From positions 1 to 64,000 of the forward strand of contig CAJTVR010000005.1 of assembly GCA_910580075.1 (NCBI GenBank): 64,000 nucleotides of DNA, read 5' to 3'. Positions 8,907 to 17,134 of this stretch are shown here, one piece after another. The notes beneath the pieces were generated by a model. It ran no database searches. It was not told the DNA's origin and was given only the letters and a program-made list of their open reading frames with translations. Within the stretch, counting starts at the first letter, position 1; every line of letters starts with the position of its first letter. A program made the position numbers and the translations under genes. Source of the stretch: an uncultured Eubacterium sp. (GTDB lineage Bacteria; Bacillota; Clostridia; Lachnospirales; Lachnospiraceae).

Positions 8907-9308
8907 ATGAAAACACCGCAGAAACCACTGGAACCATTAGGAATCAGAAAACTGTCAAACACAGAGATGCAGTTTATGGAAGTCATCTGGGAACATCCGG
9001 ATGGAATCAAGAGCGAAGATATTTATGCAAGATTCAGCCAGGCATTAGGTACAAAATCTACGATTCTTCACAGAATTTCTAAAAAAGGCATGGTAACGGC
9101 AGTTCGAAATGGCAGACATCATATTTATACATCTAATATAACAAGAGAAGAATATATGAGAGCGTTTTTTAAAGAGCAGCTGGAGCGTGAGTTTGGAATC
9201 ACAACTTTTGAAGGTCTGGCTGCAGCATTCTGTGGCAGAACGAAGCTGAGTCCGGAAGAAAAGGAGCGGATTGAACAGCTGCTGGAAGAATTAAAAGACG
9301 GTGAGTGA
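8907..9308 (+). CDS. BlaI/MecI/CopY-family repressor
   Basis: A 133-residue winged-helix repressor of the penicillinase-repressor family. The N-terminal half carries LSNTEMQFMEVIWEHPDGIKSEDIY and a recognition region around TKSTILHRISKKGMV, and the C-terminal half is helical and charged, suited to dimerisation. No BlaR1-type M56 sensor protease or beta-lactamase is adjacent, so it is an orphan. Its position directly behind the sugar operon suggests it may regulate that operon, but it has its own promoter and terminator. Confidence 0.82.
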   Translation: MKTPQKPLEPLGIRKLSNTEMQFMEVIWEHPDGIKSEDIYARFSQALGTKSTILHRISKKGMVTAVRNGRHHIYTSNITREEYMRAFFKEQLEREFGITTFEGLAAAFCGRTKLSPEEKERIEQLLEELKDGE

Positions 9309-9333
9309 CAGGGTTTACATAAGGCAGAACTTT

Positions 9334-9377
9334 GGCAGCTGTGATCGTAACAGATATACAGCTGTCTTTTTATTTTT
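9334..9377 (+). terminator. Intrinsic terminator
   Basis: GGCAGCTGT (9334-9342) pairs with ACAGCTGTC (9358-9366) with one G-T pair, followed by TTTTTATTTTT. Ends the blaI-like transcript. Confidence 0.75.
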
Positions 9378-9456
9378 ACTCTGCGGTCCGTAGGCTGCAT
9401 GAACGGAACACGGGCGGTATGATGTATTCATATTCAGAAAGAGAGGTACTTAAAAG

Positions 9457-9741
9457 ATGAGTTATGTAACAGGAAAGACGATAAAGATGTTAAGGGAGAG
9501 AAGGAGGATTACACAGAAAGAGCTTGCAGAAAGCATTGCCGTGAGTGACAAAACGGTGTCGAAGCGGGAGACAGGGAAAGGGCTTCCGGATATTGGGATT
9601 ATTGAGGAACTGGCCGGGGCGCTGGGTGTTTCGGTTACGGAGCTGCTGACAGGAGATTCAGGACAATGGTATAGGGATGCCGGAGCCTCTGTATCGGACT
9701 GTAAAACTCCTGAAAAATTCACCCAAATCCTCTTGACATAG
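9457..9741 (+). pseudogene. Xre-family HTH regulator, C-terminally truncated
   Basis: The 94 residues begin as a typical Cro/C1 helix-turn-helix (IKMLRERRRITQKELAESIAVSDKTVSKRE, then LGVSVTELLTGD). Clostridial proteins with this opening usually continue into a longer second domain. Here the homology appears to stop at about residue 68, and an unrelated tail runs straight into a MerR-type promoter. It is best read as a remnant fused by deletion to foreign DNA, although a small HTH protein could still be made. Confidence 0.6.
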
Positions 9742-9763
9742 AGTTTACTCTATATTGTATGGT
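9733..9763 (+). promoter_or_regulatory. Orphan MerR-type promoter
   Basis: TTGACA (9733-9738) is followed after 19 bases by TATGGT (9758-9763), and the spacer contains the dyad TAGAGT-TT-ACTCTA (9739-9752). The long 19-bp spacer with a central dyad is the hallmark of MerR-family promoters. No plus-strand gene follows; the next gene is the convergent recombinase. Confidence 0.65.
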
Positions 9764-9802
9764 TAGATAACCAGGTACAGGCTGGTGCAGATCTGGAGCT
9801 GA

Positions 9803-9856
9803 GCTCCCTTCTAAGCGGCAGGATTTATTACCTCATATATCTGCCTGGAAGGGAGC
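9803..9856. repeat. Inverted repeat beside recombinase gene
   Basis: GCTCCCTTC (9803-9811) pairs with GAAGGGAGC (9848-9856), and GGCAG pairs with CTGCC inside. Neither side has a U-run, so a simple terminator is not favoured. It lies 14 bases beyond the recombinase stop and could be a core or arm site for it. Confidence 0.5.
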
Positions 9857-9870
9857 ATATCAGTAACCAA

Positions 9871-10791
9871 TCAAAAATGAAAATTTTTTCTCGGATGTTT
9901 TGCGGCAAGAATATCTCTTTGTTTGGACATCGCTACATGGGTGTAAATTTCAGTAATCGTAATCGAGCTGTGCCCAAGCATTTCCTGAATATAACGGATG
10001 TCCACATCAGCTTCCAGAAGGCTGGTAGCGAATGTATGGCGGAACATATGAGGAGTAATGTGCATCGGTATTGCAGCAAGAGCAGAATATTTATGTATCA
10101 TCCTGCGGACAGACTGGTCAGAGAGAGCTTTGCCTGACTGGTTTGCAAAAAAGTGACCGCAGCACTGGATTTCCCCGCAGAAAGCAGACTGGTATTCTCC
10201 AAGAACCTGAACCACGTCATTATTTCCGATTTGTATCCGTCTTTCTTTGGAGCCTTTGCCATATATTAAAATATTTTTATCATACAGATTTACATCGGAT
10301 GCCTTTAAGGAACACAATTCGGAAATCCGCATTCCGGTGGCAAAGAGCAGTTCAATCACTGCGGCATCTCTGAGAGCGTTTTTCTTCTGATAATCTGTCT
10401 TTGCCTCTGTCCGCTGCCTGTAGACAGCACAAAGCAGGCTTTCAATTGTATGCAGTGGAATTGTTTTGGGCAGAATGACGGGTTCACGGAATTTTATATG
10501 AATCCGGTTAAATGGATTCTGGCTGATTATTTCTTTATATTCCAGATAGTGGAAAAATGCTTTTATGGCAGCTATTTTTCTTTTCGCAGTTTTAGGCTTA
10601 TAGACTGGATGCAGACCGGCAATGTATTGTTCCAGCATGCCGGAAGTAATTCCAGTGACACAGGAGATTTTTATTTTTGTATAAAACTGTGTTAAATCAA
10701 TCTGGTAAGCCTTTAATGTTTTTGCATCTAATCTTTTCTGGTACTGGCAGAAATCTAAATAGTTTTTGATATGAAACTGCAGATCATTCAT
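9871..10791 (-). CDS. Tyrosine recombinase (XerC/XerD-like)
   Basis: A 306-residue site-specific recombinase. Residues 1-90 form the SAM-like core-binding domain. The catalytic domain shows Arg in ATGMRISEL, Lys in YGKGSKERRI, HMFRHTFAT, LGHSSITITEIYTHV with the nucleophilic Tyr, giving the full R-K-H-R-H-Y set. RBS AAAAGGAG precedes ATG 10791. XerC/D housekeeping function is possible, but its setting between a truncated regulator and IS debris fits a mobile-element or inversion-type recombinase. No excisionase or other phage gene is nearby. Confidence 0.9.
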   Translation of the reverse strand: MNDLQFHIKNYLDFCQYQKRLDAKTLKAYQIDLTQFYTKIKISCVTGITSGMLEQYIAGLHPVYKPKTAKRKIAAIKAFFHYLEYKEIISQNPFNRIHIKFREPVILPKTIPLHTIESLLCAVYRQRTEAKTDYQKKNALRDAAVIELLFATGMRISELCSLKASDVNLYDKNILIYGKGSKERRIQIGNNDVVQVLGEYQSAFCGEIQCCGHFFANQSGKALSDQSVRRMIHKYSALAAIPMHITPHMFRHTFATSLLEADVDIRYIQEMLGHSSITITEIYTHVAMSKQRDILAAKHPRKNFHF

Positions 10792-11069
10792 AGGTCTCTC
10801 CTTTTTATTTTATCTTTTGGTATCTGTTTATTGTATACCCAATTCCCTGTTCCTGCCAGTTTTCAGTTTTTTAAGTTATGGACGCATGTTTCAGTGATTT
10901 TGCGTCTGTTGTTTATTTATTGGGATTTGTATCGGATCATAATGCCTGGAAAGTTCTGCTTGAAAAAGGACTATGCAATTTTGTCTGCGGCAAAGAAAAT
11001 TAGTATAATCAAATGTTTACGGTTAGAGAGAAGTAATTTCAGATTAGGCGGTTATTAATTTCACCCGCA

Positions 11070-11300
11070 AAGCTGAATACAATTCAGCGGAGCTTTAAGA
11101 GTTCCTCATTAAGCGTCACGGCGCTTTGCGGGGTCTGTGAGTCTGGCCCGGGGCCGGGACTGCCAGGGCAGCCGGCCACGGGCCAGGCCATACATGGTAT
11201 TCTTTGGCACCCCTGGCTCTTCGGCGGCTTTCGCCTGTCCGGTTTCCTTTGAGGGTTTCACTGCCTGTACTTTGTATTCATGGCCGCAAAACAGCAGTCA
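11070..11300 (-). pseudogene. IS3-family OrfA remnant
   Basis: Minus-strand translation gives EYKVQAVKPSKETGQAKAAE, EEPGVPKNTMYG and, after a frameshift, GPDSQTPQSAVTLNEELLKL before a stop. These match the helix-turn-helix OrfA of IS3-family elements. The frame is broken and no OrfB adjoins it. The GC-rich look of this stretch first suggests a structured RNA, but the peptide match explains it. Confidence 0.7.
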
Positions 11301-11388
11301 AACGTTGAGCATAGTTACTGTATGCAGCTGAGTTCTTTTTGTAAAAATTCGCTTGTAATAATAAAAATCTTTAGGCCGTTCAGCCGCT

Positions 11389-12168
11389 TTAAACAAACAA
11401 GTATTCCAGATAATCAAAAACCGTATGTATTCTGGGAGAGTTTTTAATAATTCCCAGATAAACCGTTTCCTGAAATCCGCCCTTTTGGATCAAAGGCGAA
11501 GCAGACAGATCCAGTCCCATCGGGTACGATTCTGTTTCGGCATGATAAACGGCAGAGCCGTCTAAAAGCAGATCTTCGGAATTATCTTCCAAAATCACAG
11601 TGTTTGTAACAAAATAAGGTGCAAGCTGCTGATGCAGTTCGGGAACTTTCTCTGCCAGCAGTTCGTCCAGGTTATATAGATAGCCGTTCTGGGAAAAGGT
11701 ATCAAAGGCTTTCTTATCCATAAGCACCACATCCAGCCGCTCCGCGTCGATAGAGGCCAGAATCTTCAAGCGGGAGGCGTAGGTGTATTCGTGATAAATG
11801 TTATTTTCATCATCTGTCAGGTACAGGCCGGAATACAGCCGGAAAGTGTCTGCATTCGTGTCCAGATTCTGCGCAGTTAAAAAACAGCTGCTTAATTCTT
11901 CGGTTAGAGTTTCTCCGACGGCAACGTTAACCAGCGCGGCGTATAACACAGTGTCTTTGTGGGTGAGGCGGCCGTATACAGCGTATAGGACAATATACAA
12001 AGCAATGGCTGCAGCCGTAAGGGGCAGTTTGTAATAGTCCCACAGATACTGCAGACAGAACTGCAGTTTTGCTTTTCCTCGCAGATTCTGCATGAAAGGA
12101 CGTGCCTGTGATAGATATTCTTTTTGTAATTTCTTCTCTTTGTGCGGCTGTTTTTGAGCTGACAGCAT
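11389..12168 (-). CDS. Membrane-anchored protein of sugar ABC locus
   Basis: A 259-residue protein with a basic cytoplasmic N-terminus (about 1-45), one transmembrane helix (about 48-66) and an extracytoplasmic domain. The latter reads DVVLMDKKAFDTFSQNGYLYNLDELL, which resembles part of an extracellular solute-binding protein fold. It is encoded 59 bases behind the YesL gene in the same direction. Such proteins occur beside YesL in Clostridial sugar loci, but no function is established; an accessory or sensing role for the divergent importer is inference. Confidence 0.75.
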   Translation of the reverse strand: MLSAQKQPHKEKKLQKEYLSQARPFMQNLRGKAKLQFCLQYLWDYYKLPLTAAAIALYIVLYAVYGRLTHKDTVLYAALVNVAVGETLTEELSSCFLTAQNLDTNADTFRLYSGLYLTDDENNIYHEYTYASRLKILASIDAERLDVVLMDKKAFDTFSQNGYLYNLDELLAEKVPELHQQLAPYFVTNTVILEDNSEDLLLDGSAVYHAETESYPMGLDLSASPLIQKGGFQETVYLGIIKNSPRIHTVFDYLEYLFV

Positions 12169-12227
12169 AAGCGCCTCCTAATACGGGGTTTCTTTTTATA
12201 AAATGTGTATGGAAACTGAACCGGGTG

Positions 12228-12887
12228 TTACAGGTGCGGCATGCCTGCAGCCGTTTTCTGCGTACCGCGATCTTCTTTCTGCGCCTGACACATCAGCAGG
12301 ATATTGGAAAGCAGGTAAGAGCAGAGCAGTGCGCACAGTCCTTCACCGAATATGACAGCCGGGGTGAAGATATTGATTACCACAAAGAGCATGGCAAAAT
12401 AGATGAGAGCCATAAGTACCGTGCACAGTAAAAAGCGCATGCCGATGAAGAGGGAATTTTTAAACATGGCAAATACGGTGTTGTCAAATCTTGCCAGCAG
12501 CGGAAAGATGTACATCAGGATGATGGCATAGGCGGCAAGTGCCACAAGGAATACAGCGGCTCCGATGGTCCAGATTGTATTTTCAAACCGCATATGGTAA
12601 AAGACATATCCGTCGAAAGCAAAGACGATACCGGCTGCCAGAAGGACCAGCCATATTTTTGTGGCCTGTTTGAAATTTGCCTGAAAGGAATGGAAAAAAG
12701 CAGCAGTCATGTTCCCTTCTTCATTTTTGGCCATTTTCAGCGTGACATAGAACAGGGCTGTGGTGGAAGCGCCGATGGTAACGACCGGCAGGCAGCAGAC
12801 GAACCACAGGATGTTTAAATAAACACTGCTGGCAATCTTAGTGATAAAACGCATGATAGAACTGTCTGGATTAAAAAATTCGCTCAT
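12228..12887 (-). CDS. YesL family (DUF624) membrane protein
   Basis: A 219-residue integral membrane protein with about five hydrophobic helices (near 18-43, 78-96, 103-130, 145-172, 180-197). The conserved opening MSEFFNPDSSIMRFITKIASSVYLNILWFVCCLPVVTIGAS is diagnostic of the YesL/DUF624 family, given here only as a whole-family signature. Family members sit next to LplB/YtcP-type importers, as here. Its molecular role is unknown. AAGGAGG precedes the start. Confidence 0.9.
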   Translation of the reverse strand: MSEFFNPDSSIMRFITKIASSVYLNILWFVCCLPVVTIGASTTALFYVTLKMAKNEEGNMTAAFFHSFQANFKQATKIWLVLLAAGIVFAFDGYVFYHMRFENTIWTIGAAVFLVALAAYAIILMYIFPLLARFDNTVFAMFKNSLFIGMRFLLCTVLMALIYFAMLFVVINIFTPAVIFGEGLCALLCSYLLSNILLMCQAQKEDRGTQKTAAGMPHL

Positions 12888-12935
12888 AAGGTTCCTCCTT
12901 TAGTGGAAATATGTAAAATGTAAATCCTGCTTTAT

Positions 12936-12965
12936 ATTATATAATGCGTAAATTGAATTTGTCAA
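12936..12965 (-). promoter_or_regulatory. Promoter of yesL operon
   Basis: On the minus strand, TTGACA (complement at 12960-12965), 18-base spacer and TATAAT (complement at 12936-12941), near-consensus. Confidence 0.7.
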
Positions 12966-13015
12966 ATGCAAAACAGAAAAATATTGGATAAATAAAATCA
13001 AGATGGAATAGTTCA

Positions 13016-13066
13016 CAATTTTTTGTGCATTATTTTGTTTAAAACTACTAAACGCACAAAAAATTG
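13016..13066. repeat. Perfect 13-bp inverted repeat between divergent operons
   Basis: CAATTTTTTGTGC (13016-13028) and GCACAAAAAATTG (13054-13066) are exact reverse complements separated by 25 AT-rich bases. The element lies between the yesL promoter and the importer promoter, so a shared operator or DNA loop site is likely; it could also insulate the two transcripts. Confidence 0.6.
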
Positions 13067-13088
13067 GGTGCAAATGACAAAAGAAGAT

Positions 13089-13116
13089 TGACGAAATAGA
13101 AAAAATCTGATATATT
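13089..13116 (+). promoter_or_regulatory. Promoter of fructan ABC operon
   Basis: TTGACG (13089-13094), 16-base spacer, TATATT (13111-13116), about 100 bases before the first permease gene. Confidence 0.6.
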
Positions 13117-13217
13117 AGCAATAACAAATCTGAGAGACAGTTTTACAAATACACAACACAAGATAAAAAGAAAGATGTAAAGCTGTGGAAAAGATTTCAA
13201 AAAGAAAGGAGGACAAT

Positions 13218-14168
13218 ATGAAAACAAATGGAACAGCTGTTTCTGCACAGAAACAGGACACAGGACAGGGTGGATTGCATGGTGCGCTTCTTTATGTTAC
13301 ACAGCACTGGCAGCTATATGTGATCTTCCTGCTGCCGGCATTGGCACTTACTATCATTTTCAGGTATATCCCGATGGGCGGCATTGCAATTGCATTCCAG
13401 GATTATAATCCGTTTGCAGGTATTCTGGAAAGCGAATGGGTGGGATTTAGGTATTTCCAGAGATTTTTATCCTCACCAGATTTTCTGACGTATCTGGCTA
13501 ACACATTAAAACTGAGTATTTACGGACTTTTATGGGGATTTCCGGTGCCGATTCTGCTCGCTTTTCTGCTGAACCGGATTGAGAGCAAGGGGCTGAAACA
13601 GAAAATCCAGCTTGTGCTTTACATGCCGAACTTTATTTCGGTAATCGTATTGTGCGGTATTGTAAGAATCCTCTTGTCCGTGACAGGGCCGGTGAACATA
13701 CTGCTGGGAAGCCAGTTTAATTTTATGACGATGCCGGAAGCATTCCGTACTATTTACATTGCCAGCGGCATCTGGCAGGGAGCAGGCTGGGCATCCATTA
13801 TGTACACGGCTTCCTTATCAAATGCCAGCCAGGAGCTGAAGGAAGCGGCTTTGATTGACGGCGCGAATATCTTACAGCAGATTCAGGCAGTAGAATGGCC
13901 GGCAATCAAGGATATGGTAGTAATTCAGTTTATCCTGCAGGCAGGGAATATCATGAGCATCGGTTTTGAAAAAGCCTATGCGCTCCAGACCGATCTGAAT
14001 ATGGGCACATCAGAAATCATTGCTACATATGTGTATAAAAAAGGTCTTATAGACGGGGATTACAGTTTCTCTACGGCAGTAGGCCTGTTTAATACCGTGA
14101 TTAATGTTATACTTCTGATTTCTGTTAACAAAATCGTCGAAAAGATGAATGACGGCAAGGGATTATAA
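13218..14168 (+). CDS. Sugar ABC transporter permease (LplB type)
   Basis: A 316-residue inner-membrane permease of the carbohydrate uptake CUT1 family. It has six transmembrane helices, and the EAA loop reads ELKEAALIDGANILQQI, which contacts the ATPase. IFRYIPMGGIAIAFQDYNPF near residue 50 is typical of the LplB/YtmP subgroup that imports complex oligosaccharides. ATG 13218 follows AAAGGAGG at 13205-13212 by 5 bases; an in-frame GTG at 13185 lacks a site. No ATPase gene is present, as usual for this subgroup, which shares an MsmK-like ATPase. Confidence 0.93.
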   Translation: MKTNGTAVSAQKQDTGQGGLHGALLYVTQHWQLYVIFLLPALALTIIFRYIPMGGIAIAFQDYNPFAGILESEWVGFRYFQRFLSSPDFLTYLANTLKLSIYGLLWGFPVPILLAFLLNRIESKGLKQKIQLVLYMPNFISVIVLCGIVRILLSVTGPVNILLGSQFNFMTMPEAFRTIYIASGIWQGAGWASIMYTASLSNASQELKEAALIDGANILQQIQAVEWPAIKDMVVIQFILQAGNIMSIGFEKAYALQTDLNMGTSEIIATYVYKKGLIDGDYSFSTAVGLFNTVINVILLISVNKIVEKMNDGKGL

Positions 14169-14179
14169 GGAGGAGCAAA

Positions 14180-15079
14180 ATGAAAAAGAAAAGCAGATTT
14201 GCCAGATATTCCATGCAGGATAAGGCATTGCTCATAACTGGATACATACTGCTCGGCCTGTTTGTCGTTGCCATTATTATTCCTATGATTTATATCATCG
14301 TGGCATCTTTTATGGATCCGATTACGCTGCAGAATAAGGGGATTACGTTTGATTTTGAAAAATGGACGCTGACAGCGTACAATAGGGTTATGTCCAATGC
14401 GCAGATCTGGGTTGGGTTTAAGAATGCTGTGGTATATTCAGTTGTATTTACTGTGGTATCTGTATTTATTACACTTCTGGCTGCATATCCGATGTCCAGG
14501 GCAGATTTTAAGGGAAAGGGTTTCTTTAATACCATCTTTGTAATCACAATGTTTTTTGGGGGGGGGTTAATTCCAACCTACTTATTAATCAGTAACCTGG
14601 GCCTTTTGGATAGCATGTGGGCGATTATCCTTCCCGGTGCGTTCAGCGTATGGAATATGATTATAGCGCGAACTTATTATCAGGGTATTCCGGGAGAACT
14701 GCAGGAAGCTGCGGAAGTAGACGGGGCGAATGAGATTACATACTATTTTAAGATTCTGCTTCCGGTATGTACGCCGGTCATTGCGGTGCTGGCATTGTGG
14801 CAGTTTGTTGCGATGTGGAACAGCTACTTTGATGCGATGATTTATCTGAATGATTCGGCAAAACAGCCGTTACAGCTCGTGCTTCGTTCCATCCTCATTC
14901 AGAACCAGCCGGAAGCCGGCATGATTGCTGATATGCAGAGTACCGCGGAACGTGCACAGCTGGCAGAGCTTTTGAAATATGCGACAATCATTATTTCCAG
15001 CCTGCCGCTGTTAGTAATGTATCCGTTCTTCCAGAAATATTTCGATGCCGGCATTATGGCAGGTTCTGTAAAGGGCTGA
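14180..15079 (+). CDS. Sugar ABC transporter permease (YtcP/LplC type)
   Basis: A 299-residue second permease subunit with six transmembrane helices and the EAA loop ELQEAAEVDGANEITYYFK. Pairs with the preceding permease, 11 bases away with AAGGAGGAG overlapping the gap. The coding sequence contains T6 followed by G9 at 14552-14566 (MFFGGGLIP), a slippage-prone run that would frameshift the gene if its length changed. Confidence 0.93.
   Translation: MKKKSRFARYSMQDKALLITGYILLGLFVVAIIIPMIYIIVASFMDPITLQNKGITFDFEKWTLTAYNRVMSNAQIWVGFKNAVVYSVVFTVVSVFITLLAAYPMSRADFKGKGFFNTIFVITMFFGGGLIPTYLLISNLGLLDSMWAIILPGAFSVWNMIIARTYYQGIPGELQEAAEVDGANEITYYFKILLPVCTPVIAVLALWQFVAMWNSYFDAMIYLNDSAKQPLQLVLRSILIQNQPEAGMIADMQSTAERAQLAELLKYATIIISSLPLLVMYPFFQKYFDAGIMAGSVKG
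14558..14566 (+). repeat. G9 homopolymer inside permease gene
   Basis: Nine consecutive G directly after six T, within the second permease coding region. A one-base change would truncate the protein. Confidence 0.85.
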
Positions 15080-15197
15080 TATTTATAACCGCAAAGCATG
15101 GCGGGCAGCTGCTGGAATTGGAATGCCTGCGTGCAGTCTGTAATCAGGAATATTTGATATAGAAAAAGAAAAGCACAGAAAAGGAAAGGGGACAACT

Positions 15198-16946
15198 ATG
15201 AAGTATCATCAGATTATGAAACGTATGATGGCAGTGGCGCTGGCAGCCAGCGTGGCAGTAACGGCTGCAGGATGCGGCGGGAGTAAGGCGCCTCAGGGCG
15301 GGGAAGTGCAGGAAGCAGATACCGCGGATCTGGAATTTCCGCTGAAAGAAAAAGCTACGCTTACCGGTTTGATCAGTTATCCTGCAAATACGGAGTCTGA
15401 ACCGAATAACAGGACGATTTTTAAGCGCCTGCAGGAAAAGACCAATGTGGAAATCAGCTGGACGGCAATTCAGGGCGACCAGTGGGGAGACAAGATTAAG
15501 CTTGCTATGGCAAATAAGAATTCTCTGACAGATTTTGTCTTTACTGCAGGATTTGGCGACAGCGATCTGCTGAAATACGGCGAGCAGGGCGTGATTATTC
15601 CGCTGGAAGGCTATATCGACAAATATATGCCGAATTTGAAAGCAGTATTTGACAAATTTCCGGAATACAGGACTATGAGTACCGATACAAACGGGCATAT
15701 CTGGGCGTTTCCATGGATTGAGCAGCTTGGATCCGGGAAGACGGCAATCCAGACAGTAGGTGCTATGAGTTTTATTAATAAAAAGTGGATGGATTTCCTC
15801 GGGCTGGAAATGCCGGAAACAGTAGATGAATTTGAACAGGTGCTGCTTGCATTCCGTGATAACGCTTCAAAGCTCCAGGCAGAGTTTAACATTGACGGAA
15901 GCATTATCCCGATGTCTTGTATTTTAAATGGCGGCGAGGACCCGGCGATTCTCATAAACGGCTTTGGCGAAGGCTACGGCGATGCTGACAGCGGCAGGCA
16001 TATTGCGGTTACAGATGATTTGAAGGTAATCTGTTCTGCCACACAGCAGGGATTCAAAGACGGGATTGCATGGCTGCATGAACTGTATGAAGAAGGACTG
16101 ATTGATCCGGAAGCTTTTACTCAGGAATGGTCTACGTATGTATCGAAAGGAAAATCCGGCCGTTACGGCGTATGCTTTACCTGGGATGTCGGAAACATTG
16201 ATAATATTACGGACTGGGTGCCGCTGCCGGCGCTTACGGCTGATACGAGAAATATTACACCGGCGAACGGTTCTTTTACAAGCGGATATGACCGCGGCCG
16301 CTGCGTTGTCACTTCGATTGCTGAAAATCCGGCACTGGTATGCGCTTGGATTGATCAGATGTATGACCCGTTCCAGTCTCCGCAGAATAACTGGGGTACT
16401 TACGGCGAGGATGATGAATTTGATATTTTTGTACTTGGTAAAAATGAAAATGGAGAAGATATGCTTCAGCATGCGCCGCTGGGCGATGCGTCTCCGGTAG
16501 AAGTACGTGAAGCGGAGAATGTAGCAGGCCCTCTGGCAGTTCTGGATGAATACTATGGTGTATATGTAACCTGCCCGGATGATGCACAGTATCGTCTGGA
16601 CTGGATTGAAGAACTGTATACACCGGATATGAACACAAAATATGTATATCCAAACGTATTTATGAGCAGGGAAGATACCGAAAAGATTTCCAACCTGCAG
16701 GCGGATATTCAAAAGACAATCAATGCAAAGAAATCGGACTGGATTATGAACGGTTTTACAGATGCTGACTGGGATCAGTTCCTGAAAGACCTGGATGCTT
16801 ATGGCCTGGAAGAATATCTGTCTATTTTCCAGAAATATCTGGATTCTTATTATGAAGAAAGCAGCGGGGATGAATCTTCGGATTCCGGTGCAGATGCAGA
16901 AGCTGGTACAGATGCAGAAACTGGTACAGGAACAGATGCAGAATAG
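15198..16946 (+). CDS. Extracellular solute-binding lipoprotein
   Basis: A 582-residue sugar-binding lipoprotein for the preceding permeases. The signal peptide MKRMMAVALAASVAVTAAGC ends in a lipobox with the lipidated Cys at about residue 26. The mature protein has the two-lobed binding fold typical of LplA/LipO-type proteins of this size. The extreme C-terminus is an unusual acidic tail rich in Ser, Asp, Ala, Glu and Thr with short repeats of TDAE. AAAGGGG precedes ATG 15198. The ligand is inferred to be fructo-oligosaccharide because of the two GH32 genes nearby. Confidence 0.92.
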   Translation: MKYHQIMKRMMAVALAASVAVTAAGCGGSKAPQGGEVQEADTADLEFPLKEKATLTGLISYPANTESEPNNRTIFKRLQEKTNVEISWTAIQGDQWGDKIKLAMANKNSLTDFVFTAGFGDSDLLKYGEQGVIIPLEGYIDKYMPNLKAVFDKFPEYRTMSTDTNGHIWAFPWIEQLGSGKTAIQTVGAMSFINKKWMDFLGLEMPETVDEFEQVLLAFRDNASKLQAEFNIDGSIIPMSCILNGGEDPAILINGFGEGYGDADSGRHIAVTDDLKVICSATQQGFKDGIAWLHELYEEGLIDPEAFTQEWSTYVSKGKSGRYGVCFTWDVGNIDNITDWVPLPALTADTRNITPANGSFTSGYDRGRCVVTSIAENPALVCAWIDQMYDPFQSPQNNWGTYGEDDEFDIFVLGKNENGEDMLQHAPLGDASPVEVREAENVAGPLAVLDEYYGVYVTCPDDAQYRLDWIEELYTPDMNTKYVYPNVFMSREDTEKISNLQADIQKTINAKKSDWIMNGFTDADWDQFLKDLDAYGLEEYLSIFQKYLDSYYEESSGDESSDSGADAEAGTDAETGTGTDAE

Positions 16947-17013
16947 TATCTGCAGCAAAACTGTGTAGTTATGAATTGTAATGAAATCAGGGCATAGGAA
17001 CTGTCCCTGGAGC

Positions 17014-17073
17014 ACTGCCGTATTAAGAAAAGGCGAAAGACTTCTTTCTTGATCTTAATGCGGCAGTTTTTTT
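17014..17073 (+). terminator. Intrinsic terminator between binding protein and GH32
   Basis: A 15-bp stem, ACTGCCGTATTAAGA (17014-17028) with TCTTAATGCGGCAGT (17053-17067, one G-T pair), followed by TTTTTTT. Only about 60 bases then separate it from the GH32 start, so GH32 expression may depend on partial read-through. Confidence 0.8.
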
Positions 17074-17134
17074 ACTATGTAAAATTTCCTGCATTATTTG
17101 CGGGAGTATGACAGGATTTTAGGAGGAGATGAGC

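Noticed and set aside
3292..9308. C-glycoside deglycosidase cluster, with the 133-residue gene as small subunit
   Set aside because: The 133-residue protein is a BlaI-type winged-helix repressor and no other small-subunit candidate is present.
11070..11300. GC-rich block that could be a structured RNA or riboswitch
   Set aside because: Minus-strand translation gives recognisable IS3 OrfA peptides, which explains the composition.
15924..17015. 363-codon minus-strand frame opposite the solute-binding protein
   Set aside because: It is antisense to a lipoprotein gene with clear signal peptide and family features. The product is Cys/Ile/Arg-rich without domain character and lacks a ribosome site.
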